Source of the DNA: Porites lobata
Taxonomy: Eukaryota > Cnidaria > Anthozoa > Scleractinia > Poritidae
DNA: 64,000 bases
Assembly: GCA_942486035.1 (NCBI GenBank)
Contig: CALNXK010000122.1
Coordinates: 1,581,501 to 1,645,500 of the forward strand
Reading direction: 5' to 3'
Part shown: one piece after another, positions 24,980-38,182 of the stretch
Layout of the letters: the number at the start of each line of letters is the position of its first letter
Position numbering within the stretch: the first letter of the stretch is position 1
Position numbers and translations under genes: made by a program
Notes under the pieces: model-generated
Databases searched by the model: none
What the model was told of the DNA's origin: nothing
Seen by the model: the letters and a program-made list of their open reading frames with translations, nothing else

Positions 24980-27900
24980 AATAAATGTTTACGCTATACT
25001 CTTTTCAGACAAATCATTTCCCGCAGGATCTTGTACTACAACAGAAGATTTCTTCGAATACTCCATTACACATCCCATAATTCAATGGAACCTTTGCTTC
25101 ACTCAAAAACACGTCACGTGGGTGCCAATTTCTTCCGCATTGTGGGGCGGTCTCGAAAGGATCAAGTTGCTCTTGGGTTTCATAGTACGTGTCATAATTT
25201 TTTCTTGATTAATTAAATCAAACTGCCCATTTATGCAAGCTCTGATAGGGACCCTTCAGAATGTGTCTTAATGCCATAACCACATGACCGAATCACGACT
25301 TTCATTTCCCTTTTGCGTATTCACGGCTCGTGATTATGGCTCTTGGTCATATGTATTTAATTTAGGGTAACTTGTCTCAATTATTTTGCATCAGCATTCG
25401 AAGTGAAATAATGCTTTTTACTCGTTCAGTCATATCCTTGCCTGGGTACTCTAGTAACAAACTCATAAACCGGCTGAAATAGTCCGATTACGGTTATTTC
25501 ACCCTGATGGTGCATGTCAAGTATGTGTGCCAATTCTTCACGATCCGGATATGACAACTGGGATTTTTAAGAAGATATCCCTCAATACAAATGCCGATAT
25601 AATCTTAATTTCCTGTGGACAATTTCCATTGACGCAAATTTCTGACAAATTTTTATGTAAGTTACATTCCTTCCCAGATGAGAGCCATAACTGTTCACGG
25701 GTTTTCTAAAAAAAACTTTTTAGAGTCCCAATTTTGGTCTTTGGTCCTAATTTATTTATCTGTGGCATAGTGAACTATACTCTGACCTGTGGAATGTGAA
25801 CTGTTTTTCTGACCCGTGCCCCTTTAAGGGCGTGCGATACCATGAAGAGAGAATACAGTACTATGAACATTGCGTTTTCTAAAAGTAGAGCAAACAAAAT
25901 GGCAAGGTCGAAAACGAAAAATTCAACGGAGAACTAGTTGAAAGTTTAATATAAAAGGTAAAATAGTGATAGACGAGACAAGAAATGAATGGTCTAAAAA
26001 TGCAACGGCAATGACGAAGTACAATTGTAAATACGGTAGTAAGAGAGCCTCTTCCTCAATACGCGAACAGTCGTACCCCCACCACCACCACCACACACAC
26101 CGACATACCCACCCCCCCCCCCCCCCCGCAAGACGGCCTCGTCTTTGCTTAGCGTACATTACACTCCTAGCTTTTATTAACACTTCCCCAAAGGATCTTT
26201 TATTTTTTTTTAACTAAATTAAAATTTAAAAAATAATAAGAAAAACGCATATACATCAACAAGATTTCTAGCCAAAAATTATAAAATTCCGATAAAAAAA
26301 ACTGCGTTTTAAAATAACTTGTTTTTCTCCCGGCGTTTTTGGACGTTTGGGTATATTTGGGAGTGAGTCATCAGAGAGAACTGAATTCAATCGCCGAAAG
26401 GCGTCTTTGGTTTAAAGGTTAAAAGAAATGGTTGTCTCTAGACAGATAGCAGTTTTAGATATTCATGTCTAGTACGTCAAAGGAAGTCGATGCAACTCAG
26501 GCAAAAATTTACTGTCACTGTTTTAGCCTGACACATTGGATTCAAAGTTGGCAGTTGTCATCTAACGAAAATGTCTACATCACTGAAGCAGCTTCAACAA
26601 TAATCGTACGTGAGATGGCCAGCTTTTTTTTTTAGCAGGTTGCCAGGTAAAATCACAGAGCTCACCCAACCAGTGTGTTTTGATACGAGAATTATTTGGT
26701 ATAGAAGACTTGAAATCTTCGTTACAATTTTAAGATCGTTCCAGTAGATTCTGATTATGATTGGCGTTCATTAAAAAATATATGTGATATTCAGTCTTCA
26801 TTGCAAACAATCAATTCGCCAGAGGGTGAAACTGAAAATAATAATATTGACTACTTTCAAAGGCCTTGTAACCCGATCAAATCTTCTCAGGAAAGAGTTG
26901 AAGCGGCAATTATTTTCCGGTCGTGTTAAAAACGTTTTTGACAAGTACCAATATAAATGTATTTTGTTACGTTTTTAGTATAAACACTTCCTTTAATACA
27001 GTATTCACAAAACTGGGGCCAAGAGCATTATTAAATATTTAAGAACTGTCAATCCAACGTATTCTTTCATAATCTTACTTCAGTTTGTTATTCCGTAATT
27101 TCTCGATGCTTGCTCATCCGCCAAATAGAAAAGTGAAGCTGTTGATATTTTGCCGAGTCAGATAACGTCAGAAGTGGTCTTTTAACAGAGATATCTCTGG
27201 TAACTGTTGTAAATTATTTCCAGATAAGCATGAGAAAAAATTGAATTTTTTAATTGTTTTTTTTTTTTTGCGAACTAACAAAAGTATGATCGCAGTTTTT
27301 TAGCCCGTCAGAAGCAACGTTCGATCATAATATAATTTCTAAGCTCAACAACAAGCTACAGCTGAAGCATCACTTCCTGTCAGAGGAGCGGAAGTTTTTA
27401 GGGCGCGCAAAGTATGCTGGGCTTTTGAACAATTCTAAATTTTCGACTTTCACGGTTCCTATAATACAATTTGATTTCCCCACAAATTGTTGTAGAAATA
27501 TTGATTTCAATTTTCTCTTGGGAGTAATAATCGTCCCTTTAAACTTTGAAAACAAAACTTGAGCAAAATTTTATGGGGAAGACAAATTACATCGTGGCCG
27601 GGGAAGCTGAAAGTTGCAGATTCATCTGATTAAATTTAATATGCGTATTTCCCTATGGTGTCGAACTAGAGAACTGGGGTCAACAATGAGGCCCAGCATG
27701 GTTGCCTGTGTAACTATGGGATTATAAAAAAATTTTTCTTGTCTGTCTTGAACATGATATGAAGATGATGAATGATTTTCTGTTTGTGGCAAGACATCTT
27801 GTCAAGCCCTCACTTTTGGGAGGGCCTTCTAAGAAACATAAGTTCTGGCAACCTTCTAAGTAGACGGTTTCGGCGGTTCTCTATTTATCCGTACGATCGT

Positions 27901-29190
27901 CGAGATCGAGCGCGTTGCGTTGAAGAGATGTGCACTAGCCGGCTTTCAACTAAAATTGAAAACAATATAATCTTGGTTGACAACTAACTCAGTGTTATGC
28001 AACTCAATGCTGGAGGTTTTTGACGATACTCTAACACTTAGGGAAATGTCTAAATCTTATCCTGTAAGCTTCACTCGCGCCTCGCGTCCTTGTTCAGCGC
28101 ACGTTATGAAAGATCGTCTCAGGCCTTCTTTGGGGGATACATTATGTATGATCTGCTTTATTAAAACATCTAGTTGATGAATCTTAATATTTCCATTTCT
28201 CTAGAGTCATTATTAAAACGGCGAAAAGCATCGTGGATGCTGCCTGAAATGTCGAGAGTCTCCCAAAATTCCACTGTTGTAATAATTACAGTTCCATCTT
28301 AAGACACAGAAAAAAAGGTCTGCGGCTGTCTCCTTTATGAGACACAATAACGAAGGTTTTTCTCTGGCTATTAAATTTATTTCCTAGCAATGCTGGATCC
28401 ACAGTAGAGAAAAATAAGCAATAAAACAGTTAGCCACACCAGCTATATGTGCTGTCCTGCAAGCTGGTAGATTACTTGGGTGTCATTTTTAATGGCTCTG
28501 CGAGAACAAGCACAGAAAACAAGTTAACAGCAAAAATCAATAAAAACAAGACTGTTTTTAACATTAAAAACAAGATTAAGACCATTATGTTCCTTAAACG
28601 GAAACTGACGAAAGTCGCCGGGAAAGAAACAATATGAGTGCTACCCATAAAAAAAAACGGAAACGTCAGCTTTTCAATCTTTTCCCTCGTGGTACAGTAA
28701 CTTTATTCAGTCAACTCGATCAATTGATTAAACGGGGGCATCACCACAGTTGGGCTTTTGAAACAAACCTCTTTCATGTATCTATAACTAGAATCTGACG
28801 TTTGCCGTTTGCCTTATACGTGAAGGTTAAACTCTCTAATAACAAACCTCTTCCAAGCGGTCACGTAAGCTCGTTAAAAAGAATTAGCCGAGAGGCTGAA
28901 AACATTAAGAGACCAAACAAATATTTTCAAAGAAACTAAACGTTATTTATACATAATCTTTACCTTCTATCATCTTCGTGAACTTACATCTGTCACTTGA
29001 ACACTGCCAGTAAGAGTTTCTACATGAACTGCATGAAAAGAGAAGTGTGAGGAGGGCTCAATAAACCATTTTAAAGAGTTATTTTAATTCTATATTTCCG
29101 GTATAACGCTTTTACCAACTCGAATCCAAAGAGAGTTAAAGATACCACCTTAAGCCTAGAGTGATTGATATGTGATAAAATACTGTGTCT
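24980..29190. other. Gene-poor interval upstream of the Death-SEFIR gene
   Basis: The first 100-200 bases probably include the promoter of the minus-strand Death-SEFIR gene. Beyond that there is a low-complexity tract of C and CA runs at 26076-26128 and otherwise AT-rich unique sequence. An open frame at 28449-28637 contains DYLGVIFNGS, faintly like a reverse transcriptase segment, too little to call. Confidence 0.35.
26076..26128. repeat. Low-complexity C-rich / CA tract
   Basis: Runs of CCA, CA and an uninterrupted poly-C stretch of about 17 bases. Open frames over it (poly-His, poly-Pro or poly-Trp) are artefacts of composition. Confidence 0.9.
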
Positions 29191-29194
29191 TGTG

Positions 29195-29300
29195 TGCCAG
29201 TGTGGTGTAGTGGGTGACACCGCTAGCCTCCCACCAATGTTGTTGGTTCTCTTCTTTGTTCCGAGAAATTTTCGCTCCGGGTACTATGGTTTTTCACCAG
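29195..29300 (+). mobile_element. Degenerate tRNA-derived SINE fragment
   Basis: GTGTGGTGTAGTGGGTGACA resembles a tRNA A-box region and TTGTTGGTTCTC a decayed B box. The following CTCCGGGTACTATGGTTTT resembles the body of a SINE type widespread in cnidarians. Too damaged to be a functional tRNA. Confidence 0.5.
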
Positions 29301-29475
29301 CTTAAAACAAAATACTTTCAAATTCGATTCAGTATGGAACACACGGACATGGGTCTAAATGAGTATGTGCTACCTCTTACGTGTTTGAAAAAGCTTGACC
29401 GTCATATTTTGTCCGGAACGGCCTCCATTTCGCCTGGAGGATATCAGACACTGGCATGGATTTAACATTAGGGAG

Positions 29476-30068
29476 GCCATTTATACGAGGAAAAATAGGA
29501 CGCGTCTTACATAAGACGCGAACTTTCCGTATAAACGGTACATTTCGTCTAAAATAAGACTCGGCTTAGCTAAGACGCGTCTTATTTTAGAACAGCCCTT
29601 AACACTTGTTCTTAGATACTTACATAAGACGTGAACGCGAAGTACGCAAGCGTTAATTTTTGGCGGGAAAATTATCGCTTGCCGGGTGGACTGGCAGGCC
29701 ACTGGCGGGAAAAAATTGTTTACAAATTACAACGCGTTTTCGTTTCCTTGCCCATTCTGCTTTAATTTTTCTTCGCTCAAATATAATGAGCACGCTGTTA
29801 TTAAAGGTAAAAAGAAACCAGGCTTGGTCCATCGCGGAGGAAAAAGATTTTTTGCTATTTTGTAAGGAGAAGGCGATAACAGACCTCCTGGACAAATGCG
29901 TGACATCTGCTGGTGTAAGTAGACCCTTTTAAACTATCACAATTTATATTTACTAATCAAATTGCTATCTTCGTATTTTTTACTTACACTTTAAAAGTAA
30001 GTTTAAGTATACAGAAGAGTCAGATAAGATATGCTCGTATAAATGGTTCGGTTCGCGTCTTATTTTTC
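29476..30068 (+). mobile_element. DNA transposon remnant with Myb/SANT-like exon
   Basis: CCATTTATACGAG at 29476-29488 reappears as its complement CTCGTATAAATGG near 30033-30045, and AAATAGGACGCG and CGCGTCTTATTT modules lie close to both ends. Between them an open frame (29660-29932) contains KRNQAWSIAEEKDFLLF and KAITDLLDKC, which reads like the start of a Myb/SANT or MADF DNA-binding domain, followed by a GGT|GTAAGT splice donor. This is the arrangement expected for the DNA-binding subunit of a PIF/Harbinger-like element. The exact ends and superfamily are uncertain. Confidence 0.5.
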
Positions 30069-30124
30069 CTTGTGCCGTAGATGTCAGCGAGTATCAACTG
30101 ACATATAATGGTGTATAAACATAT

Positions 30125-30240
30125 TCGATCTTCCATGTGCTGGAGTACCACAAGGCTACAGCTTATTTATTATATACACTACATCTCCCACCTACTGTGC
30201 CATGCTTATGGCAACGATATACAGTTCTATGTATAATTCA
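30125..30240 (+). mobile_element. Small LINE reverse transcriptase fragment
   Basis: The frame reads CAGVPQGYSLF, a match to the conserved GVPQGS motif. After a frameshift it reads HAYGNDIQFYV where LINEs have FYADDTQLY. The catalytic Asp pair is lost (GND) and a stop follows. A dead fragment. Confidence 0.6.
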
Positions 30241-31558
30241 GGGGCGTGACCATTTTAACAAGTACCCACATGGGTCCATATATGGTTTAAAAAACTTCCC
30301 ACAAAATAACGTTTATACTTTCCTTTGATATAAATATTGGCAGTTTATAGGCTTGTTTACAATAGAAGGTGGCATCAAAACAAACAAAGCTTTTAAAACG
30401 TTGTTCTTTGAGCTGGTACAGGAATGTTTACCAGCACAAGGCAATTAAGGCGCCTATTTTGTACAGAAATTTGGAGTTTAAAAGCATCGGTTGAAAGAAT
30501 TGCGGTATGTGCATGTTTTTGTAAATTTTCCGCACGCTTAGTAATTTGCTGACTTTTTGAGTTTTTTCCTTATTTCGTTCATGAGCACGGGAAAGGAACT
30601 ATTAATAGTCAGCATTTATTTATTTTCAATTGTTCGGAATACCTCGATCTACAAAGTTTGTCTTTGGACATCTGTTCGCTAGGAGTAAATTTCCTGCAAA
30701 ATTCTTGTTGATACCACTCCAAACGTGCACCGAATAGTTTGCTTCAGCTTACGTGGATTATCGTCGACATGGTTTGGTCCATGATTTTTCTTTTGAGCGA
30801 CATTAAAGTAGTCTTTGATAGACTTTTTTGATATTTATGGGGGGAGAGAGAGAGAGAAAATCTAAAAGGAATGATAATCAGGCAGGGTCGATTCTGTTCC
30901 GATTTTCATGAGTACGCAATATATTGTGGGATCGCCTGAAGGCAAACAGTGTTTCGAATTTATAATAACAGCTAGACAGAAAGGAACAAATCTGCACAAT
31001 ACAAAGTCAAGTCAAGACACTACAAATAGCTTTTACTTAAAACAGAAAATCTTTAGAAAAATCCTACCAATTTCTCAAGTACGCGCGTGCGTATTTGCGT
31101 AAGGGACGCTACGCCTCTGCAATTTAAACCTGAAAATCCCATCGACGAGCCCAAAACCGTTGATGCATGATGAAAACTTACTGATAAAGGTTATCCAGAG
31201 TAAACCTTGAAACTGAATGAGGACAAGACAGATTCAAACTCGACAACAACTCTACAGAGTCAGACTGTACTTCAAAACACAAGTTTATTATGAATCGTTG
31301 CATAATGCAATTCTAGAGCTCTGATTGGCTCAGCCATCATGGTATATCAGCCATCATACCATGCTGTCCAAATATGGCAGCTGTACTCGTCTGCTCAAAA
31401 TTCAAAACCAGCTGAAAATCGGTTGTTTTTACAAATAAAGTCGGGAAGAATTCTCGATATGTTGTCGGCGTTTTTAATAAATCAATTATTCCACTCGCGC
31501 TTGTTGGATATAAGAAGATTATAGCCAACTCATATTCAACTCGCACTCGTGCAGTAAT

Positions 31559-31590
31559 TATTAATTATCATTATTATTATTGTTATTATT
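31559..31590. repeat. ATT microsatellite
   Basis: About ten imperfect ATT triplets. Confidence 0.8.
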
Positions 31591-31750
31591 AAGTACAAAA
31601 ACTTCTGCATGAGTAAGAAATAAACTTACCACAATGTACATCTGTCAGGAAGTACTAGAAGTTCGCCATGAAAATACTTAACTCCTTCAAAGTGGCAAAC
31701 TAAAGAAAGCAAAACAAAAATAAAAGTTTTTACATTGATTTCAAGGTATT

Positions 31751-34430
31751 CTAGCATTGCACAGGACATAACCCACCTTTAGCGTAGTCCTTTGGGCAAA
31801 CCAGGCAGCATCGCCCCTTCATTTTAAAGGGATCGCCACACAGAGGTATGGGACAGCTAACCGATGAGCAGTTACCAGTTTGAAAATCTCCACACAAGCA
31901 ATGAGCACATTCACTGAGGCTCCATATATCGCCTTTCTTGTACATCTCATCTGCGAGAGCATCTACACATTTTGGCCGCTCTGTTAAATATGCAATATAG
32001 TTCCTTCATAAACACCGTTGCAAAAAAGGAAAAGTTAGATGCGGTACTTTTGACGAGGCATTATTGTTAATGTATAGTGATTCCCCCCGCTGTCACGAGT
32101 TTTAAAGTGATGTTACACAGGACGATTCACAACGACGATTTTTAGCGGAACACGGCGTTGCAATGTTGACACAATGTTGCAGCTATTTCAACAATGTTGC
32201 AACTTTACGTTGCGTTAAAAATCGTCGTTGTGATTCGTCCCGTGCAACATCACCTTTATGGCACTCACAGGGGGCTTTTTCTGCCTCATCTCCAGGGATT
32301 ATAGGACGAATGACGTCAGGATTGCTGCTGGGTGGGGAGACAGTTAATAAACGGCCCCTAAAGCGATACTGATTAACCCCTCGTTTAAGTTTTATCAGGG
32401 ATAAATTTTTTTCTCTAGATAAGCGTTTTTCTCCACCGAGATAATAAACGTAGGCCCAATAAAAACTGGTCGAAGACCACGTTTTCAGTCGTGAACACCG
32501 CCTACATTTCGTTGAAATAACCAAAATCTGCTAAACAAATAGTCTGGATACTGATTAAGGCAAGCCTCTTAAGGATCCTTTCACGGTAGTGGTGCCAAGT
32601 TCACCTCTATGCACGACTTTCTAATAATATTGCACTCATTCTTGATCTCACCGTTGAGAGAAATCATGGCATTGTTATCATGTTGGCACACCCATCCTTC
32701 TGATTCAACACATTTGCTGCCACGAAAGAGGACAAAAAAACGATTAGCCGAGAGACAGTAGCAATCATCATTACTGATGTGTGTTGTAAAAGGCGATTTT
32801 ACAAGAAACGATTCAGTTTTAGGGCAAAAATGTTGGAACAATGTTGTAGCACTTCAAAACAATGCAGTGATGCGCTGAAAATCATGGTACGGATGTTAAT
32901 TGCAGAGGATGATATCATACTCTCATCAGTTTAACTATTGTAAATTAATATTTTGTGAACCAGGCACATACTACTCACCAGATGGAGCGATGGTCTTCTA
33001 GCACAATGATTTCATTTTGAAAGTATTTCTTTCCGTTGTATCTGCACACTAAAGAAAAAATGTGTAAACAGTTTAAATTTGGTAAATCCATATTCAAGAA
33101 TTAACTACAAACAATTCCAACATTTTTTATAAGCATGCTAAGAATAAGGACACCGTCATTCTCTCAATACAAATATGATGGTAAATTTTAAGCGTGGTGA
33201 ATACATGACAAAGATGTTTGTTCAGTCAGTGATACCTTCCGAGCCGCCTGTGTCATTGATTGAATTATCATATTTCTCATATCTTCCTCTAATATGTCTG
33301 GCCAATCCAACAAAATGTTTATTACTTACCTTTTTTAGGATCAGTGTCCAAGCAAACTCTACAGCACCTTCCCTCCTCACGAATAGTATGTTTGCAGTCA
33401 GGAACATTGCATGTTATTCCCCAGCAGTTTAACTGACCATTTCTTTTGCAGGTACATGCAGTGCATGCAAAATCGCCTCGTACCCAGATCTCTCCCGGTC
33501 GGTAAAATTTGTGTGTAAGTAGGTCATAACATCTGTTTTTATCCTCTTAGGAAAAACGAAAAAATAAAAGAATCAAGATTATTAGCAAAGACGGTTTAAT
33601 GTTAAATATGAAAACTAACTTGAAAATTGATGTCCTAGCAAATTTCTACACACTAAACGGGGGAAAAGGATACCGAAATGTACAGCTTTGAAGACGTAAA
33701 ACGTCCTGAAATAATTAATTCGTAGATAAGAAAAAATATATCGAAAAAAATTTCCTATAAACGCAGTCCTTTGCGGGAGATTTTAAATCTTACATCTTAA
33801 GGTATATTTTTGCATTTCGTACTCAAAATGATTAACAAAAGCGCTCCATTTATGTATAAGGTTAAGATTTTTGGTGTTGCAAAGTTCTTGGTTACTGAGT
33901 TCATACTGCATTATATATAGCGTGAACTAAATTCTGTTCAAATCATGGTGCTAATTTGTGAAGTTCTTAACTTCATAAAAAATTGATGCTGAAATTTATC
34001 ATCCCAACATTAATTTCGTGATACTGAACCTTTCTTATTTCATTGTCTGCATTTTGGACACACACTGACCTTTTTCACATCTGCTGACTTTTACATTACT
34101 GGGTTCCATATTTTCGCAATACCACGCATCATCGCTTCGCCTACAGCTCAATCCTTTGTCGCACATTGCATCTTCCTTTTCCAGAGGCTCTCTCCTGCAC
34201 GCTTCTCCTATGTCTTTAAGACACACATCACAGCAGCCACACCTATCTTTCACCACAGCGGTTTTACAGTTACTGACTAAGGGACATGCGTATTTAGGAT
34301 CTGGACAGTCTCCCGCGCTTTTACACCAGCACGCAGGGCAGTCTGGGATTGCTGTTGGATTCCGTCGTGAATTGATGAATGTTACAGACACCAAAAGTAA
34401 AATGGTCAATGTGACTGTAAAGAGTTTCAT
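31751..34430 (-). CDS. Secreted cysteine-rich protein with IGFBP-like and VWC modules
   Basis: Minus-strand exons: E1 34430-34070, E2 33545-33330, E3 33048-32979, E4 32716-32605 (or running on to a stop at 32581), E5 31978-31751. Joined with E4 ending at the GTGAAC donor they give 328 residues. E1 begins with signal peptide MKLFTVTLTILLLVSVTF; an acceptor just before this ATG implies a 5' non-coding exon. E1 then carries CWCKSAGDCP and a CGCCDVC core, as in IGFBP N-terminal modules. E2 is a VWC module (GEIWVRGDFACTACTC, GRCCRVC). E3 plus E4 form another Cys-rich module with a Kazal-like NECNIIRKSC. E5 is a second clear VWC (GDIWSLSECAHCLC, GRCCLVC). VWC proteins of the CRIM1/chordin type bind BMP-family ligands outside the cell. 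E2 can also join E5 directly in phase 1, so alternative C-termini are plausible. Domain identity is solid; exon choice at E4/E5 is less so. Confidence 0.75.
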
Positions 34431-34914
34431 TGTCGCAGTAAACTGAAATAAAAGCAAGTTCAATGATGTCAATCAATAAGAGCCGGTACTCCAAGATAAT
34501 TTCCTTTTTCCAGTTATCCTGTTCTCCCCTTGGTGCGCTCAGCTTTAATCAGTGCTCCAGAACATCATGGATGATGTGAATTTTTTTCTAGTTTGAATAT
34601 CATCATCCAGTTTTTCTCAAGCCTTTTTGCTCAACTGTCTTTCCCCTTAGAAGTTTGAAATGACTTGTTTTGTGACTGTATATATTGACAGATAAGCTCG
34701 GAAAAACTGGAACGAATCACTCTTGAATATCGTTTGTAGACGTGGCCAATACGATATTTGGTCGCACGAACGTGAGTTTTTGATTACCAAAGTCAACTGG
34801 GTGACGAAAGGAATATGATTACGTTTGTCATCAAAAAAAAAAAGAAAGAAAAAAATGACTTTATTTGAGTGTCAATGTATTTAGCACGAAAGTAATAATT
34901 GGGGACACTATATT

Positions 34915-35117
34915 TTACGTCTCCAACTGGACACGGGACCGCCATTTTACGTGATCATCCGAGCCACGCGAAGGTCTAGCCTGTTGCAGTGCAAAGGAAG
35001 TACCTTCATTTATCGGTTATTTTAAGACCCTGAGTATTGGTCCGGCCCCAGGAATCGAACCCGCGACCTCCCGCTCTGCAATCAACGCGCTCTACCGATT
35101 GAGCTAACACTGCCGCG
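34915..35117 (-). mobile_element. tRNA-derived SINE
   Basis: On the minus strand the head reads like a tRNA: A box TTAGCTCAATCGGTAGAGCG, then B box GGTTCGATTCC. It lacks a matching acceptor stem and runs on into a non-tRNA body (GGACCAATACTCAGGGTCTT and beyond). A second, more decayed copy of the same body lies at 42560-42690. Not a functional tRNA gene. Confidence 0.8.
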
Positions 35118-35119
35118 GT

Positions 35120-38100
35120 ACAAATGAACGGCTTAAAGAAAAGTTTCAATTTTATTGGAATTTTCGTCAAGGAAAATTTAAATCTAACTGAAAGCCTTTA
35201 TAAGAACCATACGATGTCCAGAGCATGGTTCAGCTGCCAATTACTGTAATGATTTTTACCACATGATCAAATTTCTTAGCTAATGCAAAGTCCGTATTCT
35301 TTGCTAACAGTAAATTTTCAGGGTTCCCTCAGTTAAAACGCATCCATAAAAGGGATATCCGCTATCGTCACTACTGATATTAGTAGCATTTCCCCAAATC
35401 AGTTAAACTATTCACAATGGCCTCAGTCGTGTTTAAACAAGGAACTGTACAAATGTATGTAAGGATGTGTATCATGTAAAAATTTTACCTCAATGATCCC
35501 GTAAACCAACCGACTTCAAACCATGCAGGCTCCAAACTAAAAGTTTACATTGTATAAAGTTTTAAAAACCGAAGCAGTTGAAACAAATTTAGAAGGGGCG
35601 TTGTGAATACTGATATACACCAGTACCATTTGATCAAGAAAAGACACCGCAGGAACAGCGCCAAAAACAGCTTAATATACACATGCTGAAGATAAACTGG
35701 GGGAAGCATATTGAGCTGTTGCTGTTGCTGATTAAAATCATCCTCGATCTCATACACAGATTGAACGTAAGCTACACAAGGCATTTTATGAATATTTTCA
35801 CGATCCATGCCATTTTCTATTGAACAAGTATTAGTTTGACCAGCTTTAGCGAATTGAAAGAAAAGTGCGAAAGACTGTCTAAGCAATAATTTTCCTGTGC
35901 TAAGCCACAACTTTCGTGTTTTGCCAGGAGCAGCCGAACGTTTTTGCTACGCGAGGTATACTTAAGATTATTCAGACGGTAGTCTTCAGAACCGAAAACG
36001 CTCCAGTTATTTCAGTCACACAAGAGCATGCTCAAGAGTGTGGAGAGAGCTCGTCATCAGTGGTGGAAAGTTAGCTGAGGCCCCTTCTTTGTATGCGTTT
36101 ATGGCGTTTGGGTGTTTATGCTTCTTTTATCCTATCGGTTAGGATGCTTAGTAAAGGGTACTTAAAGTTTGTAAAACAAATGAGCAAATGATCAAACCAC
36201 TCCGTTAAGTGAGGCGCTACTGGAGAGCCGAGAGATCTTTTTTCGCTGGTACAACGGACCACTGATTCTAATCGTGCACCGACTATTACGAATAAATCAA
36301 CAAAAGTCATCTCACCTTTTCCCACAATCACTCGCTTTTAACTAAGTCATTCAAGCACCCTTAAGAGAATTGTTTTAGCTCCAGATACTAAAATTATATC
36401 GAAGTGGTCCTTTTCATATCAAAGAACCTTGTAATGTAATATTGAACTTGTCAAAAGGTTATTTCATTCCGATAAACGTGCCAAGTATATTTCATACATT
36501 AGTCCATCACAGGAAAACATCTGGTATCCATAATTTCTCAGAATACTCGGCAATCTTCTGTCCGGGTGACGCTGACTATAAACCATGCCAGGAATAATAC
36601 CCGACTGATAGTATTTATCCCAGGCAAACTTTGGAACTAGGTTTTCACAGACAGTTTGCTTTTGTCAATAGTTCCATTTTGGCGTTGTTATCTATTCATA
36701 TCGTTGGGTGTGGAAAATAAAACTGACGCATATCTTGTTTTGAATCTGTGAAGGTCACAAGATAAGTTCGTTAATCCACCTTTTAACTTTACGATTTTAC
36801 TTTACAATAGCGAAAGATTGTTGCCGTGTACAAAAATCTTTCATCATCATCATAAAAAAAAAGACAAAAGATAACTCAGGGTGGCTTAACTGGATGTTTA
36901 TGGCAACAATACCCGTCTTACATTTAAGCCATTAGTTAATTTTGTTTTATGATGATTTGAAATCAGCTTACAGGTCCATCTAATGTAGTCGAGTCTCTAA
37001 GCTGAAGCAAGAAAATGCTTGAGATTGAAAGATTTCCGCTGAGTGAAGATTGTCCTTGTCTTAACAATTATGGTCATGTGACCACAGTAAATGGACGAGT
37101 TGTTGGCAAATTGTTTTTGTGTTGTTTTAACAAAACAAAAGAATATTATTTAAGACATTTTCACCAATGGAGAAAAATAATTTCTAATCTTACGCCTTTG
37201 GTTTTTCTTAAAATAACAGTTAAAGCTTGAATGTCGAACCTCACGGTGATTATGAGGGGTTTGATAAGCGTTTAGTAGCACTATCAAAAGACGTAGTAGT
37301 TTTTGTTTCCTTAGTTTAGTTTGGCATATGGCGCGAGGTTAAAAAAAAATTGCCACGTAATACTGAGGCCGCAAAAAAAGTACCCATCAAATATGTTGCT
37401 GGAATTTTATTGCAGGAAGCAAACTAATATCTAAAATTGATTGATATAGATTTCAGCCCGCTATGTTGTAAATAATTAAGACAATGCTCAAGTATGAACT
37501 GAAAGAGAAATCATTGAAGACACGCAGCAACAATTTTTTTTCTACAGTGATTTACCCATTTCTGCTGGTGCGTTCCCGGCAGTGAAGGCCGGATATACTA
37601 ATATAGATGAAACCCTTTTCGACTGATTCCATTTATGATAAAATTCTCTTGAGGGCTGAGCATAGTTTGATGATAAAGTTTAAGATAAAGCTTCACAATG
37701 AAATTCCAAACTGTTTAAGTTCGTCAAAAATGCTGCGGTCTGTTCAAAGTATTGCCCAAGAGCAGCGATTAAGTTATATTAGACCCATTTGCTTGTTTCA
37801 TCCTGTTTGTAACTATCACCCTTAAATGAAAATTATGCATTTATGCAAAAAAAATTTTGATATAAAACTTTTGTCCCACTATCCGTTTTCTAGTTAACTT
37901 ATTAAGGTTTTCGTAATAACAAGGACACTGAATAAAAACAAATGATAAAACTAAAAAATTTTGATATAAAACTTTTGTCCCACTATCCGTTTTCTAGTTA
38001 ACTTATTAAGGTTTTCGTAATAACAAGGACACTGAATAAAAACGGCTTGAATGGACAAATTTACCGAGTAATGACAAAAAGGTTTTCGGCCAAACCGGCG

Positions 38101-38180
38101 AGACAAAAAAAGGAATAATAAGAAGTAAAATCTACGAACGCGCTCATTCAAATAGACCGGGTACATACCTCAAGCAGAGC
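35120..38180. other. Gene-poor interval
   Basis: A minus-strand frame at 35910-35545 includes an acceptor-like CTAAAG before a soluble segment with CVAYVQSVYEIEDDF and a glutamine run, which could be a lone exon, but no partner exon was found. The rest shows no domain or splice support. Confidence 0.35.
37849..38042 (+). repeat. Recent direct duplication, offset 104 bp
   Basis: About 88 bases starting at the AAATTTTGATATAAAAC segment are repeated essentially without change after 104 bases (37849-37938 and 37953-38042). The identity implies a very recent event or an assembly artefact. Confidence 0.85.
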
Positions 38181-38182
38181 TG

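Noticed and set aside
24523..25216. Plus-strand frames of 81-135 codons over the Death-domain exon
   Set aside because: They are antisense to the Death-domain exon and its flank, with no domain similarity.
25923..26217. Open frames rich in His/Pro or Trp/Gly
   Set aside because: Both are products of the C-rich and CA-rich low-complexity tract at 26076-26128.
34431..34472. Upstream Met giving a longer IGFBP/VWC protein
   Set aside because: The extra codons lie in a polypyrimidine tract and acceptor just before the signal-peptide Met, so they are intronic.
35030..35117. Possible tRNA gene on the minus strand
   Set aside because: A and B boxes are present, but the acceptor stem does not close and the body continues into sequence shared with 42560-42690, so it is a SINE head.
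35545..35910. 121-codon minus-strand frame with a Gln run and hydrophobic end
   Set aside because: An acceptor-like site is present, but there is no strong donor, no partner exon and no known domain; the hydrophobic tail looks like AT-rich translation.
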